Shown in pieces: positions 51,901-59,466 of a stretch of 64,000 nt of DNA. A program made the translations under genes and the position numbers. How positions within the stretch are numbered: position 1 is the first letter of the stretch; the number at the start of each line of letters is the position of its first letter. Origin of the DNA: a bacterium (GTDB lineage: Bacteria > Electryoneota > RPQS01); contig JADJEH010000001.1 of the NCBI GenBank assembly GCA_016702305.1, forward strand, positions 124,001 through 188,000. The letters are read 5' to 3'. Below the pieces are notes generated by a model, which was not told the origin of the DNA, searched no databases, and worked only from the letters and a program-made list of their open reading frames with translations.

Positions 51901-54363
51901 ACCATTGCGACGGTGAGCGCGGATGGCGGTCGGACCGCCCCGACGCCGGTCGGTCCGTCGCAGATGGGGGCCAGCGACGACGGTTGCGGCATCGTGACTT
52001 TGACCTTCACATTCAACAATGTGGATGGTCAAGATTCGGTGCTTATCAAGCGCGACGGCGTGATTATTCAGCGACTGGGGCCGAGCACGATTAATGTTCA
52101 GCGCTCGATTGTGGACAGCAATCCGCTGGCGAACCCAGTCGAATATGAAGTGTGCGCGGTTTCGAACCTGTGCGGCGAAGGCGGCTGCGCCAGCGATATC
52201 GGCCAGGCAGCGCCCGTGGCGGGTGTGGTGACCGATTTGACGGCATCGCACAACCGCTGTACGTCCATTCTGTTGGAGTGGGTGGGTACGCAGCACGCTC
52301 AGAACTATGTCGTGCGCCGGAACGGCACGATTATCGCCACGGTGCTGCAGGGCACGTTCACCTACACGGATTCGCCGCTGAATCCGGGTGTGACGAACAA
52401 CTACACCGTGGCCGCGACGAACGCGTGCGGCAGCGGTCCGCAGACGCCGCCGACGCCGGGCTCGACCGTGCCGCTGCCAAGCGTACCGACGGGCGTAAAC
52501 GCGACGGACGGCCTGTGCAACGTTGTTATTGTGTCGTGGAATGAAGTGGCGGTAGTGGACTCGTATCACGTCTTCCGCAATGGCACGCAGATCGCGGTCG
52601 TTCCGGAAGGGATTGAATTCTATAATGACGCGGCGGTGCAGCCGGGCGTTACATACAACTATCAGGTGCGCGGCGTTAATCAGTGCGGCGTGGGCAATCT
52701 GTCGGCGCAAACGCCGGGCTTCTCGGCGCAGGTGATCGGCACGGTTACGAACCTGGTGGCCTCGATCAATCTGAACGACCGTGTGCATCTGTCGTGGAAC
52801 AATGTGACGCAGGAAGTGGGCTACGAAATTCTGCGGGGCTTCCCGGCCCAATTGATCGCGACGGTCGGCGCGGACGTGACCTCGTACGAAGACTTCTCGG
52901 CGACCCCGGGTGAAGAATATGAGTACCGCGTGCGCGCATTCAACGGCTGCGGCACGGGCGCGGCATCCAACGTGGCCTATGGCTACCGCGTGCCGGTCAA
53001 TCCGATTCCGTTTGGCGTGATTACGCTTACGGAAGAGATGTTCGGCTGTATGTCAGCGGTGCCTGCGGACATTGACGACGACGGTGACATGGATGTCGTG
53101 GCGGCCGGTATGTTCGCCGACAAGGTCATCTGGTACGAAAACAACGGCACGTGGGATTACATTCCGCATGTTGTCGTGGAGAACTGGGACGGCGCACGTT
53201 CGGTGGAAGTGGGCGATATTGACGACGACGGTGACCTGGACATCGCGGCCGTCGCGCAGTTCGCCAATCAGCTTGTGTGGTTCCGTCATAACGCCAACGG
53301 CACATTCTCGACATTGGTGATCGCGAACAACTACGCCGGAGCGCGGGACGTCAAGATTGTTGACCTCGACGGTGACAACGATAAGGACCTTGTGACGGCG
53401 GCGTGCGACGCGAACGACGTGTCATGGTGGCGCAACAACGGCAGCGAGGTGTTCACGCGTTTCGTAATTGATAACGACTTCACGGGCGCGCGTTCAATCG
53501 AATTGGCCGACATCGGCAACGACGGCGACCTCGACGTGCTGGGCGCGGCTTACGAAGGCGGCATGCTGGCGTGGTGGTCGAATAACGGCAGCGAAGCGTT
53601 CACTCGCCACGTATTGATGGAAGACGTCTACGGCGCTTCCTACATTAATGCGGCCCGTCTGAACGAAGATAACGTTCTGGATATCTACTTCTGCGTGGCG
53701 CAGGAACCGTTGGTGGCATGGTGGGACGGCGCGACGATGGAACAGAATTACATTACATCGCTGGTACCGTTCCCCCGCGAACTGGATGCTGTGGACATGG
53801 ACGACGACAACCGGGCCGATCTGCTGATGGCCGCCAACGAAAATCAGGAGATTTCGTGGTGGCGTAATACGGACAACCGGTTCTACCGTAATATCATCAC
53901 GAGCACGCTGTGGCAGGCATCGGTCGTGCACGGCGGCGACTTTGACAACGACGGCGACACTGACGTTCTGGGCGCGGGTGAAGGCACGATCAAGATTTGG
54001 TTGTCCTCGCTTGCTGAAGATGTGCACGCCGCAGAACTGGCTCCGATTGACGAAGACGGCGGCGCCATTCAACCGCAATTCGGCCAGCCGGTGGTGCCCG
54101 TGAACTATGAATTGTCGGCGAACTATCCGAATCCGTTCAACCCGACGACGCAGATCCGCTTCGGCTTGCCGGAAGCCAACTTCGTGCGCCTGACCGTCTA
54201 TGACGTGACGGGCCGCGAGGTGGCGCGACTGGCGGAAGCTGATTTTGGCGCGGGTTACCACGTGGTCAATTTTGACGGCACGACGCTGGGCAGCGGCGTG
54301 TATTTCTATCGTCTTGAGGCGGGCGACTTCATTGCCAGCCGCAAGATGGTCTTGATGAAGTAA
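45937..54363 (+). CDS. Giant T9SS-secreted surface protein: 25 FN3-like repeats, seven FG-GAP/VCBS-like repeats, sorting domain
   Basis: 2808 residues from ATG 45937 (GGAGGTG site; signal peptide LKTMLMAACLLFSAGLAQA). Residues 1-160 form a cysteine-containing N-terminal domain. Residues about 161-2360 are 25 fibronectin-III-like repeats of 85-95 residues with the pattern 'VTGVxATxxxCxxVxLTW...YxIxRDGxxIATV...YTYTVxAxNxCGxG'. Most repeats have two cysteines, one before the first core strand and one in the final N-x-CG, suggesting one disulfide per repeat. Residues about 2365-2690 hold seven DxDxDGDxD-type calcium loops (DIDDDGDMDVV, DIDDDGDLDIA, DFDNDGDTDVL and degenerate copies). The end (NYPNPFNPTTQIRFGLPEA to KMVLMK) is a T9SS type A sorting domain. 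Likely a cell-surface adhesin or stalk protein; the ligand is unknown. It stands alone with a strong hairpin after it. Confidence 0.88.
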   Translation: MKLKTMLMAACLLFSAGLAQAQFNCVLYYICNPPLTTECDGGTILPDGTTTVEIFWDRNNNGIDAADELVPVGAGPDSANLNSIAMNGIDYLGCEGGFYTDPAFTFAANQPVPNTFWVRVCVPGQARQWRSQVVAIQPGFSQVELTMTCVNESCGDCTTPLPVTGFNATDSSCTDVTLTWNTYPVEPNVNSFRIFRSGTRIATVPSNTTSYVDLNAVPGQENAEYRLVVARDCGPGDTALSAGAVDPGTRVQAALAPADTSVQVTALTSQCGAVLVRWRVPTSVASIDSFCVLQNGVEVLRTPRGNIGQVVSDTVFTSLTGSQNYAVAGWNVECGHGTPTPNHPATAAQPPAAPGNVQASNGACAVTVTWNAVAGATNYRVYRENVFVTTVAPPNTQFVDNVATPGAVSCYQISAVVSGNPVSCQEGPRSSCANGSRIGPPNPPSNVQASDSTFCSHIAVTWTDNSADEDSFIVRRDGVNLRTIGPNLLSFNDSTATPGVHTYTVAAMNECGTSAFPTTNNGYKRPVPAIVTGVNATDNLSDRVTVTWVNVALETGYTIFRDGLNIGSVGADVLTFDDTGGTPNVTYTYTVQAFNECGNGTVSAGNSGIRVVTVAPATNVAASDTICTFVRVTWTDSADETTYDIRRDGVAIATGLAANTTSYNDATAVRGQVYSYVVRANGTGGFADSSPDNGQLAPLPGEPVLTLSDVTCDQILFTWVVGANSDSIAIYRDGVQQVVVFGQNGNSSIEIPTDGTHSYYALGANECGRGDTSNVLTVQRDQVPSPVVDLAGTSDDCASIQITWTSPADADNLDLYVNGTFSGSLAATLSSATIPTGNGPATWEIYLITTNECGDGDTSNVINVAVQQSPTVPTGVTASNDECTTVTVAWNAASGVVDGYSISRDGSFIELVGPGVLQYVDTPGDSDPHSYTVVAISNNCTNSAPSSAAVGSTLEQVGTPGNLVQDGNNCGMVTICWTAATGDLDGYTVYIDGDSVGVSSSETLCYTYAGAGGVYNAQVAAYSAICGVGSLTDPVQAVIYNLPVTPPDFTASDDRCDGVLLTWGAQPEPSGETGYTILRNGTEIFSGGSLNDTRVFLDVDAELGSNEYSIVAFSTLEDCDNSSAALTTGTLLPEATPPTSVSASDTSCLDVRISWTASTGTFDGYVVFRAGTILDTVIAPTTEFVDNTILPGTTASYDVRAWDDVCGMTGPSVADNGTRLEGPDAPTGVLASNTSCDEITITWDPAPGDVTEYRVYRDGALAGSTDPETTMFEDSPTAGVYEYTVTAFSVNCGETAPSLGETGERLPQMGQMTVTSASVDSCNGILVSWATYPGAVSYRLYRDDSPTLLAEINAPTTQYFDATPLPGVAHMYYMTAVNSCNEGPTSNEVNGQRAETPEQVTGLTATTTLISQVCLTWTDVAGELSYIIYRDGTPIDTVPANTTEVCDLTATPGTTYGYTVAATNVCGAGAMSDEVEGVAVFSLGQVTGVTATTTDCGQICLTWTDIANETNYEIMRNGQPLATVGADVVTYCDLTPAPGECFSYTVNGSNIGGDGPLSVAVEGCRRTIPTQVTGLAATTTNCTVVILTWTDATNEDSYDVYRDGGLLVQNVPANTVTYTDNTAAPGVAYQYTVLARNACGDAAQSAAVTGAVAMVPPVVQGVVASVDVCNQISLNWTDQLSETGYSIYRDGNVLSPIGTVPANTTFYVDNNITGVHTYNVRATNSCGNGDLGNAVPGEGLTVPGVATNVAASENCGDVTVTWNAPSTLPISEYRVLRNGVQVAIVQAPGTTYIDENLPAGSFSYRVVTANVCGAGTQSAASNSVTVIATLAQVTGFNAVASPCFCVDLTWSNVANESGFYIYCDGVIVDTVNANVTSLRYCPADTAQCVLQVAAFNGCEIGPLSDTETVTPNTYPVAVTGFGASENLCDRVRLSWQSYSQPGVTLFRLERNGVPFAFVPSSAVQYDHMGLWPQSTYQIHALRVCAAGDTIATVSADGGRTAPTPVGPSQMGASDDGCGIVTLTFTFNNVDGQDSVLIKRDGVIIQRLGPSTINVQRSIVDSNPLANPVEYEVCAVSNLCGEGGCASDIGQAAPVAGVVTDLTASHNRCTSILLEWVGTQHAQNYVVRRNGTIIATVLQGTFTYTDSPLNPGVTNNYTVAATNACGSGPQTPPTPGSTVPLPSVPTGVNATDGLCNVVIVSWNEVAVVDSYHVFRNGTQIAVVPEGIEFYNDAAVQPGVTYNYQVRGVNQCGVGNLSAQTPGFSAQVIGTVTNLVASINLNDRVHLSWNNVTQEVGYEILRGFPAQLIATVGADVTSYEDFSATPGEEYEYRVRAFNGCGTGAASNVAYGYRVPVNPIPFGVITLTEEMFGCMSAVPADIDDDGDMDVVAAGMFADKVIWYENNGTWDYIPHVVVENWDGARSVEVGDIDDDGDLDIAAVAQFANQLVWFRHNANGTFSTLVIANNYAGARDVKIVDLDGDNDKDLVTAACDANDVSWWRNNGSEVFTRFVIDNDFTGARSIELADIGNDGDLDVLGAAYEGGMLAWWSNNGSEAFTRHVLMEDVYGASYINAARLNEDNVLDIYFCVAQEPLVAWWDGATMEQNYITSLVPFPRELDAVDMDDDNRADLLMAANENQEISWWRNTDNRFYRNIITSTLWQASVVHGGDFDNDGDTDVLGAGEGTIKIWLSSLAEDVHAAELAPIDEDGGAIQPQFGQPVVPVNYELSANYPNPFNPTTQIRFGLPEANFVRLTVYDVTGREVARLAEADFGAGYHVVNFDGTTLGSGVYFYRLEAGDFIASRKMVLMK

Positions 54364-54395
54364 ATGCTGACCCGCGGCCGGGTGAGCTAACTACG

Positions 54396-54434
54396 ATGCA
54401 CAAAGCGACGGAGTCTATCCGTCGCTTTGTGCAT
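54396..54434 (+). terminator. Long hairpin after the giant surface protein gene
   Basis: A perfect 17-bp stem (ATGCACAAAGCGACGGA and complement) with loop GTCTA, 33 bases after the stop; no T-tract follows, so it may act as an RNA end-stabiliser as much as a terminator. Confidence 0.7.
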
Positions 54435-54488
54435 GCGCCAGATTGGTTTACAAAACGCACTCACTATCGCAATTGAGCGGAGCTCTTC

Positions 54489-56489
54489 ATGTCTGAGGTT
54501 CTTGATCGGTTATGCGTCAATACCGTCCGCGGACTGGCCATTGACACGGTGCAAGCGGCAAACTCGGGGCACCCGGGGTTGCCATTGGGGGCCGCAGTGA
54601 TGGGCTATACCGTTTATCAGAAGCATCTACGCCATAACCCTATGGATCCGGGTTGGGTTAACCGAGACCGATTTGTGCTATCGGCGGGACATGGATGCGC
54701 GCTGCTATATTCGCTGCTGCATCTGACGGGCTACCCGTTGCCGATCGAGGAACTGAAACGCTTCCGACAGTGGGGCAGTCTGACGCCGGGGCATCCGGAA
54801 TTAGGCTTGACGCCGGGCGTGGAGGCGACGACGGGGCCGCTGGGCCAGGGCGTAGGGAATATCGTGGGTATGGCAATCGCACGCGATATGCTGGCCGCGA
54901 TGTTCAATCGCGAGGGACATGAGGTTATTAACTACCGCGTGTTCGGCATCTGCTCGGACGGCGATTTGATGGAAGGCGTGGCGGCGGAAGCGGCGTCATT
55001 GGCCGGGCATCTGGCATTGGGTTCGATTGTCATGCTTTATGACGACAACAAGATCACCATTGACGGCTCGACGGAGATTGCATTCACCGAAGACGTCGGC
55101 GCGCGGTTTGAGAGCTATGGCTGGCAGGTACTGGCGTGCGACGGAATGAATCCGGGCGAAGTGGATCAGGCGATCCGCGAGGGCTTGGCCGAGACGGAAC
55201 GGCCCACATTGATTCGCTGCCGGACGCAGATCGGATACGGGTCGCCGAATCGCGCGGGCACGTCGAAGGTGCATGGCGCTCCACTCGGCGAAGAGGAACT
55301 TGCGCTGACGAAGCGGGCGTTAGGGCTGCCGGAGAAAGAGTCCTTCCATGTGCCGACGGAAGTGTTCAAGCACATGGGCGCAGCGCGGCAGATCGGTACA
55401 GAGCAGCAGGCGCAATGGCAGACGGAACTTGAACAGTCTTTTGCCGCGGAACCGGGCTTGCAAGCACGTTGGCAGCAATTCTGGTCACGGCGACTGCCGG
55501 AGCAATGGGCTGACAAACTTCCGGTGTGGAAGACGACGGATAAGCCGCTCGCGACGCGCAAGGCCTCTGAGATGTGCATCCATGCCATCACGGACCTGCC
55601 GTGGGTCGTAGGCGGCAGCGCGGATCTTGTGGAATCAAATTTGACCTATCTTGAAGGCAAGGGCGACTTCCAGCGTGACTCACGACATGGCCGGAACATT
55701 CGATTTGGCATTCGTGAACACGGCATGGGGGCGATTCTGAATGGGATGGCGAGTTGCGCGCCGTTCATCGCTTTCGGCGCGACGTTCATGAACTTTCTCG
55801 ATTACATGAAGCCGTCCGTGCGGATCGCGGCGCTGTCGCACTTGCCAGTGTTGTACGTTTTCACGCACGACAGCATCGGCCTCGGCGAGGACGGGCCGAC
55901 GCATCAGCCGATCGAGCATCTGACGCACATGCGCGCGGTGCCGAATCTCTGGACGATGCGTCCGGCGGATGCCAACGAGACGGCGCAATGCTATCGCGCG
56001 GCGATCGAACGCACGAATGGGCCGGTGGCGTTGTGCCTGACGCGGCAGACGCTGCCGGTGCTTGACTATGCGGGCGAGCGGGTGCCCGTGGAGCTGGGCG
56101 CGTACGTGCTGTCCGAAGCGGCGGGGAGTCAGCCGAGCGTCATCCTTTTGGCGAGCGGCAGTGAAGTGGAAATTGCGCTGGCGGCGCAGAAAATGCTCGA
56201 AGAACGGCACGTCGCGACGCGCGTGGTGTCCGTGCCATGCACGGAGCTGTTTGACGCGCAGCCGCAGGCGTATCGTGACAGTGTTTTGCCGCCGAACGTG
56301 CGGGTGCGAATTGCGATTGAAGCCGGCGCATCGTTGTGCTGGTGGAAATATGTCGGGTTGGACGGAGACGTGATCGGAATTGACCGCTTTGGAGCATCTG
56401 CGCCGTACAAAACGCTATACGAGAAACTCGGACTGACGGCGGAAAATGTCGTTAAGCGGGCGCTGGCCGCCAAGGAGAAGTGCGCGTGA
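54489..56489 (+). CDS. tkt: Transketolase
   Basis: 666 residues, full length. The thiamine diphosphate site is shown by GICSDGDLMEGVAAEAASLA and DDNKITIDG, with the N-terminal AIDTVQAANSGHPGLPLGAA, SAGHGCALLYSLLHL and GPLGQGVGNIVGMAIA, and the middle domain FGIREHGMGAILNGMA and HDSIGLGEDGPTHQPIEHL; the final domain includes DRFGASAPYKTLYEKLGLT. It moves two-carbon units between sugar phosphates in the non-oxidative pentose phosphate pathway and supplies erythrose 4-phosphate. First gene of the tkt-rpiB-tal operon; the rpiB start overlaps its stop. Confidence 0.96.
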   Translation: MSEVLDRLCVNTVRGLAIDTVQAANSGHPGLPLGAAVMGYTVYQKHLRHNPMDPGWVNRDRFVLSAGHGCALLYSLLHLTGYPLPIEELKRFRQWGSLTPGHPELGLTPGVEATTGPLGQGVGNIVGMAIARDMLAAMFNREGHEVINYRVFGICSDGDLMEGVAAEAASLAGHLALGSIVMLYDDNKITIDGSTEIAFTEDVGARFESYGWQVLACDGMNPGEVDQAIREGLAETERPTLIRCRTQIGYGSPNRAGTSKVHGAPLGEEELALTKRALGLPEKESFHVPTEVFKHMGAARQIGTEQQAQWQTELEQSFAAEPGLQARWQQFWSRRLPEQWADKLPVWKTTDKPLATRKASEMCIHAITDLPWVVGGSADLVESNLTYLEGKGDFQRDSRHGRNIRFGIREHGMGAILNGMASCAPFIAFGATFMNFLDYMKPSVRIAALSHLPVLYVFTHDSIGLGEDGPTHQPIEHLTHMRAVPNLWTMRPADANETAQCYRAAIERTNGPVALCLTRQTLPVLDYAGERVPVELGAYVLSEAAGSQPSVILLASGSEVEIALAAQKMLEERHVATRVVSVPCTELFDAQPQAYRDSVLPPNVRVRIAIEAGASLCWWKYVGLDGDVIGIDRFGASAPYKTLYEKLGLTAENVVKRALAAKEKCA

Positions 56490-56935
56490 AGATCGCGATC
56501 GGATGTGATCATGCGGGTTATGCGTTGAAGCTCGAACTGGCAGAGTGGCTGCGCGGACAAGGTCACGAATTGACCGATGTGGGCACGCACACTGCCGAGG
56601 CGGCGGACTATCCCGATTTCGCGCGCGCCGTGGCGACGGAAGTGACGAGCGGACGGGCGGAGCGCGGAGTGATCGTGTGTGGCAGCGGCGTGGGGGCTTG
56701 CATCGCCGCGAACAAGGTGAAGGGCGTGCGCGCGGGATTGTGTCACGACACGTTTTCGGCGCGGCAGGGAGTCGAGGACGACGACATGAACACGCTGTGT
56801 CTGGGAGCGCGCATTATCGGCGGTTCGCTGGCTCGGGAAGTGCTCGGCGCATTCCTCGGCGCGAAATTCTCGGGACTGGAACGGCACCAACGGCGGCTTG
56901 ACAAAGTCCTCGCCATTGAAGCGGCCGGCAAGTAG
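56486..56935 (+). CDS. rpiB: Ribose-5-phosphate isomerase B
   Basis: 149 residues of the RpiB/LacAB fold: IAIGCDHAGYALKLEL, VGTHTAEAADYPDFA, GVIVCGSGVGACIAANKVKG with catalytic Cys65, and HDTFSARQGVEDDDMNTLCLGARI, which carries the sugar-phosphate contacts. It interconverts ribose 5-phosphate and ribulose 5-phosphate. GTG 56486 is chosen because it overlaps the transketolase stop as GTGA and lies 8 bases after AAGGAG; GTG 56480 is in frame but too close to that site. The tal gene follows 24 bases downstream. Confidence 0.94.
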   Translation: MKIAIGCDHAGYALKLELAEWLRGQGHELTDVGTHTAEAADYPDFARAVATEVTSGRAERGVIVCGSGVGACIAANKVKGVRAGLCHDTFSARQGVEDDDMNTLCLGARIIGGSLAREVLGAFLGAKFSGLERHQRRLDKVLAIEAAGK

Positions 56936-56959
56936 CAAACTATTGACAAGGAGATAGAG

Positions 56960-58060
56960 ATGGGTCATCCGATCATGAAGGCCACGCTCGATTTGGGACA
57001 GTCGTTGTGGCTCGACTATATCAGCCGTGAGTTAATGGACTCCGGCGGATTGGAGCGCCACGTGGCTGAAGGGCTGCGCGGCATGACGTCGAATCCGACG
57101 ATCTTCGAGAAGGCGATTGCGGGAAGCGGCGACTACGACGATGACATTCGCAAGGGGATCGCCACGAAATCGAGCGCGAGCGAGGTGTTTGAGAATCTGG
57201 CGGTGGCTGATGTGGCGCGCGCATGCGGCATGCTCGCTTCGGTGTATCGCGACTCACAGGGATTGGACGGCTATGTGAGTCTGGAAGTATCGCCAACGTT
57301 GGCGCACGATACGGCGGGGACGGTCGCCGAGGCCTTGCGGTTGTGGGAGCGCGTGAATTGTCCGAACCTGATGATCAAAGTGCCTGGCACAACCGCGGGA
57401 ATTCCGGCCGTGCGCGAACTTTTGACGCGGGGCGTGAATGTGAACATCACGCTGCTGTTTACGCTGGGCCAATATCGCGATGTGCTGGAGACATACGTCG
57501 CGGCGCTCGAAGCGCGGCACGCCAAGGGCGAAGCGCTGGGCGGGATCGCATCGGTGGCGAGCTTTTTCATCAGCCGCATTGACTCGGTAGCGGATGCGCA
57601 GCTTGAGAAGTTGGGCCGCAAGGATCTGCTGGCGAAGGCCGCGATTGCCAATGCGTGCCTGGCGTACAAGCACTTTGAAGAGGTGACGGCATCCCCGCGG
57701 TGGCAGAAGCTCGCGCAGGCAGGCGCGCGCGTGCAACGGCCGTTGTGGGCCTCGACTTCGACGAAAAATCCCGCCTATCCGGACGTGCTGTATATCGAGG
57801 AGTTGATTGCGCCGCACACGGTGAATACGGTGCCGCCGCAGACGCTTTCTGCGTACAAGGACCATGGCAAGCCGAGCTCAAAGTTGTTCGGAAATCTGAA
57901 GAGTGCCAGTGCGACGATCAGCGAGATGAGGGAGCTCGGTGTGGACGTTGACCGGATCGCCTTTGAATTGATCGAGGATGGCGTGGTGAAGTTCGGTCAA
58001 TCGTTTGACACGCTGCTGGCGGCGATTGACGCCAAGTTGAAAGCGGGCAACGCGGCATAA
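56960..58060 (+). CDS. tal: Transaldolase (long, Tal/cyanobacterial-actinobacterial type)
   Basis: 366 residues, the length of the longer transaldolase subfamily. LWLDYISRELMDSGG, GMTSNPTIFEKAI and SLEVSPTLAHDT are characteristic, and NLMIKVPGT holds the Schiff-base lysine K140; later GVNVNITLLFTLGQY and ASFFISRIDSVAD complete the barrel. It transfers the dihydroxyacetone unit between sedoheptulose 7-phosphate and glyceraldehyde 3-phosphate. Ribosome site AAGGAGATAGAG precedes the ATG. It is the last gene of tkt-rpiB-tal and ends at the terminator 58083-58123, completing the non-oxidative pentose phosphate branch except for ribulose-phosphate epimerase. Confidence 0.94.
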   Translation: MGHPIMKATLDLGQSLWLDYISRELMDSGGLERHVAEGLRGMTSNPTIFEKAIAGSGDYDDDIRKGIATKSSASEVFENLAVADVARACGMLASVYRDSQGLDGYVSLEVSPTLAHDTAGTVAEALRLWERVNCPNLMIKVPGTTAGIPAVRELLTRGVNVNITLLFTLGQYRDVLETYVAALEARHAKGEALGGIASVASFFISRIDSVADAQLEKLGRKDLLAKAAIANACLAYKHFEEVTASPRWQKLAQAGARVQRPLWASTSTKNPAYPDVLYIEELIAPHTVNTVPPQTLSAYKDHGKPSSKLFGNLKSASATISEMRELGVDVDRIAFELIEDGVVKFGQSFDTLLAAIDAKLKAGNAA

Positions 58061-58082
58061 GATGGGGGCGAAGATAGAACAA

Positions 58083-58123
58083 GCAAAAGCGGCAGGTCAT
58101 TGAGACCTGCCGCTTGGCGTTTT
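58083..58123. terminator. Bidirectional terminator between tal and the carbonic anhydrase gene
   Basis: AAGCGGCAGGTC-ATTGA-GACCTGCCGCTT perfect 12-bp stem between convergent genes; TTTTGCTTG on the minus strand, GGCGTTTT on the plus. Confidence 0.88.
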
Positions 58124-58135
58124 GACGGGGAGCGG

Positions 58136-58957
58136 TTAGTGTTTTTGCTTCGCGCTATTGGGATTGGGGCGCGCCGCATGCTCACTTTCGCGTTTGGTCG
58201 AGGCCACCTTATCCGTGCGCGTGCTGAGCGTTGGCTTGACTTCGGCGGCGTGCTCAGTGTGAGAGTTGTCGGTCGGCTCGTTCTTCCAATTAACAGCGCT
58301 GTATTGGGCTTGCCAGTTGACCGCGCCGGACTCGATATCGTAGACGGCGGACAGAACAACGCATTTACCGCCGGTGACGGCCTGCTCGATGGCTCGCGAA
58401 CCGGCGACGAGTTCGGACGCTCCGGCGCGCGCGTTTTCTTTGATCGCGCCTTCGTAGAGATCGTCCGCGTCGTAGCCCTTGTCGTGACAGGCTTCGACGA
58501 CGGGGCGAATCTCCTCGACCAGCGAGTTCAGGGGTTCGTCGAATTCGGATTCGGAAAGTGCCGCGGCGACTGCACCGCATTTGCTGTGGCCCATGACGAT
58601 GACGACGGGACAATTTAAATGACCTACCGCATAGTCGGCTGAAGCAATGACTTCGCGCGGCGTCACGTTGCCGGCGACGCGGATGACAAATAGCTCGCCT
58701 AAGCCCGCGTCGAAGATCTGTTCGGGCGGGACACGCGAGTCGGCGCAGGAGATGATACAGGCATAAGGCGTCTGTCCGGCGGCAAGCTTTTCACGGACAT
58801 CGGTGCCGCTGTTCCAGGCTTTGGGTTTGCCTTTGACAAAGCGTTCGTTGCCCTTCTGCAACCTGTCGAGCGCCTGCTCCGCCGTCCATGCGGAGCTATG
58901 CTCCCCGGCACAGGCCGTCAGGGCGTATGAGAAAAGCAGTATGGCAATCCAGTACAT
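58136..58957 (-). CDS. Lipoprotein beta-class carbonic anhydrase
   Basis: 273 residues from ATG 58957 (GGAGG upstream). The N-terminus MYWIAILLFSYALTACAGE is a lipoprotein signal with lipobox cysteine C16, so the enzyme should be anchored facing the periplasm, unusual for beta-carbonic anhydrases, which are commonly cytoplasmic. The zinc site is complete: C71, D73 and R75 in ISCADSR, H124 and C127 in GHSKCGA; FVIRVAGNVTP and the duplicated helix FDEPLNSLVEEIRP fit the family. The last 50 residues (after AVNWQAQYSA) are a polar, low-complexity tail (SHTEHAAEVKPTLSTRTDK). It hydrates CO2 to bicarbonate. Single-gene unit divergent from the HPt gene. Confidence 0.9.
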   Translation of the reverse strand: MYWIAILLFSYALTACAGEHSSAWTAEQALDRLQKGNERFVKGKPKAWNSGTDVREKLAAGQTPYACIISCADSRVPPEQIFDAGLGELFVIRVAGNVTPREVIASADYAVGHLNCPVVIVMGHSKCGAVAAALSESEFDEPLNSLVEEIRPVVEACHDKGYDADDLYEGAIKENARAGASELVAGSRAIEQAVTGGKCVVLSAVYDIESGAVNWQAQYSAVNWKNEPTDNSHTEHAAEVKPTLSTRTDKVASTKRESEHAARPNPNSAKQKH

Positions 58958-59097
58958 TTCAGTTCCTCCAAACTTAGCACCCTCCAGGGCGCAAAGGCCG
59001 TTCCAATCTAGTGTGGTCAATTCGACTCGGGAACGGCGTGTTTCTTGCAGCAAAGCGTTCCGATTCACATGCCACTAATGACGCAACTGCACCGAGC

Positions 59098-59466
59098 ATG
59101 AGTAACTCTATAGCAACCTCAGTCCATGTTCAACGATCACGGCTGGACGAAATCGGCCTTGGCGATCCGGATTTTACAATTGAACTAATTGATATCATGC
59201 TGGAAGACGGACTGGAACGCACCCGTACGCTGCGGGCGGCTTACCAGGCGGAGCGTATGGCGGATGTCGCGGCGATTGCTCACGCGTTGAAAGGCTCCGC
59301 GCTGAATATTGGCGCGGTCACGCTGGCGCAACTGTGCGCGGAGATTGACAATACAGTGCGCAAGTTGGGCCAGATGATCAGCGAGCAGGACGTGGCCATG
59401 GTGGAGGTTGAATTTTCGATTGTCGCGGACGAACTGACTACGATCAAACGGGATTTGACGGAATGA
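59098..59466 (+). CDS. Stand-alone histidine phosphotransfer (HPt) protein
   Basis: 122 residues, all-helical. AIAHALKGSALNIGAVTLAQ gives the phosphate-accepting histidine H62 in the HPt motif H-x-L-K-G-x-x-x-x-x-G, followed by LCAEIDNTVRKLG. HPt proteins shuttle phosphate between a hybrid kinase and a response regulator. The stop overlaps the start of the next gene as ATGA (59463-59466), so it is coupled to a response regulator, its likely partner. No kinase lies next to it. The frame opens upstream at 59011 but only from ATG 59098 does it read as HPt. Confidence 0.85.
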   Translation: MSNSIATSVHVQRSRLDEIGLGDPDFTIELIDIMLEDGLERTRTLRAAYQAERMADVAAIAHALKGSALNIGAVTLAQLCAEIDNTVRKLGQMISEQDVAMVEVEFSIVADELTTIKRDLTE

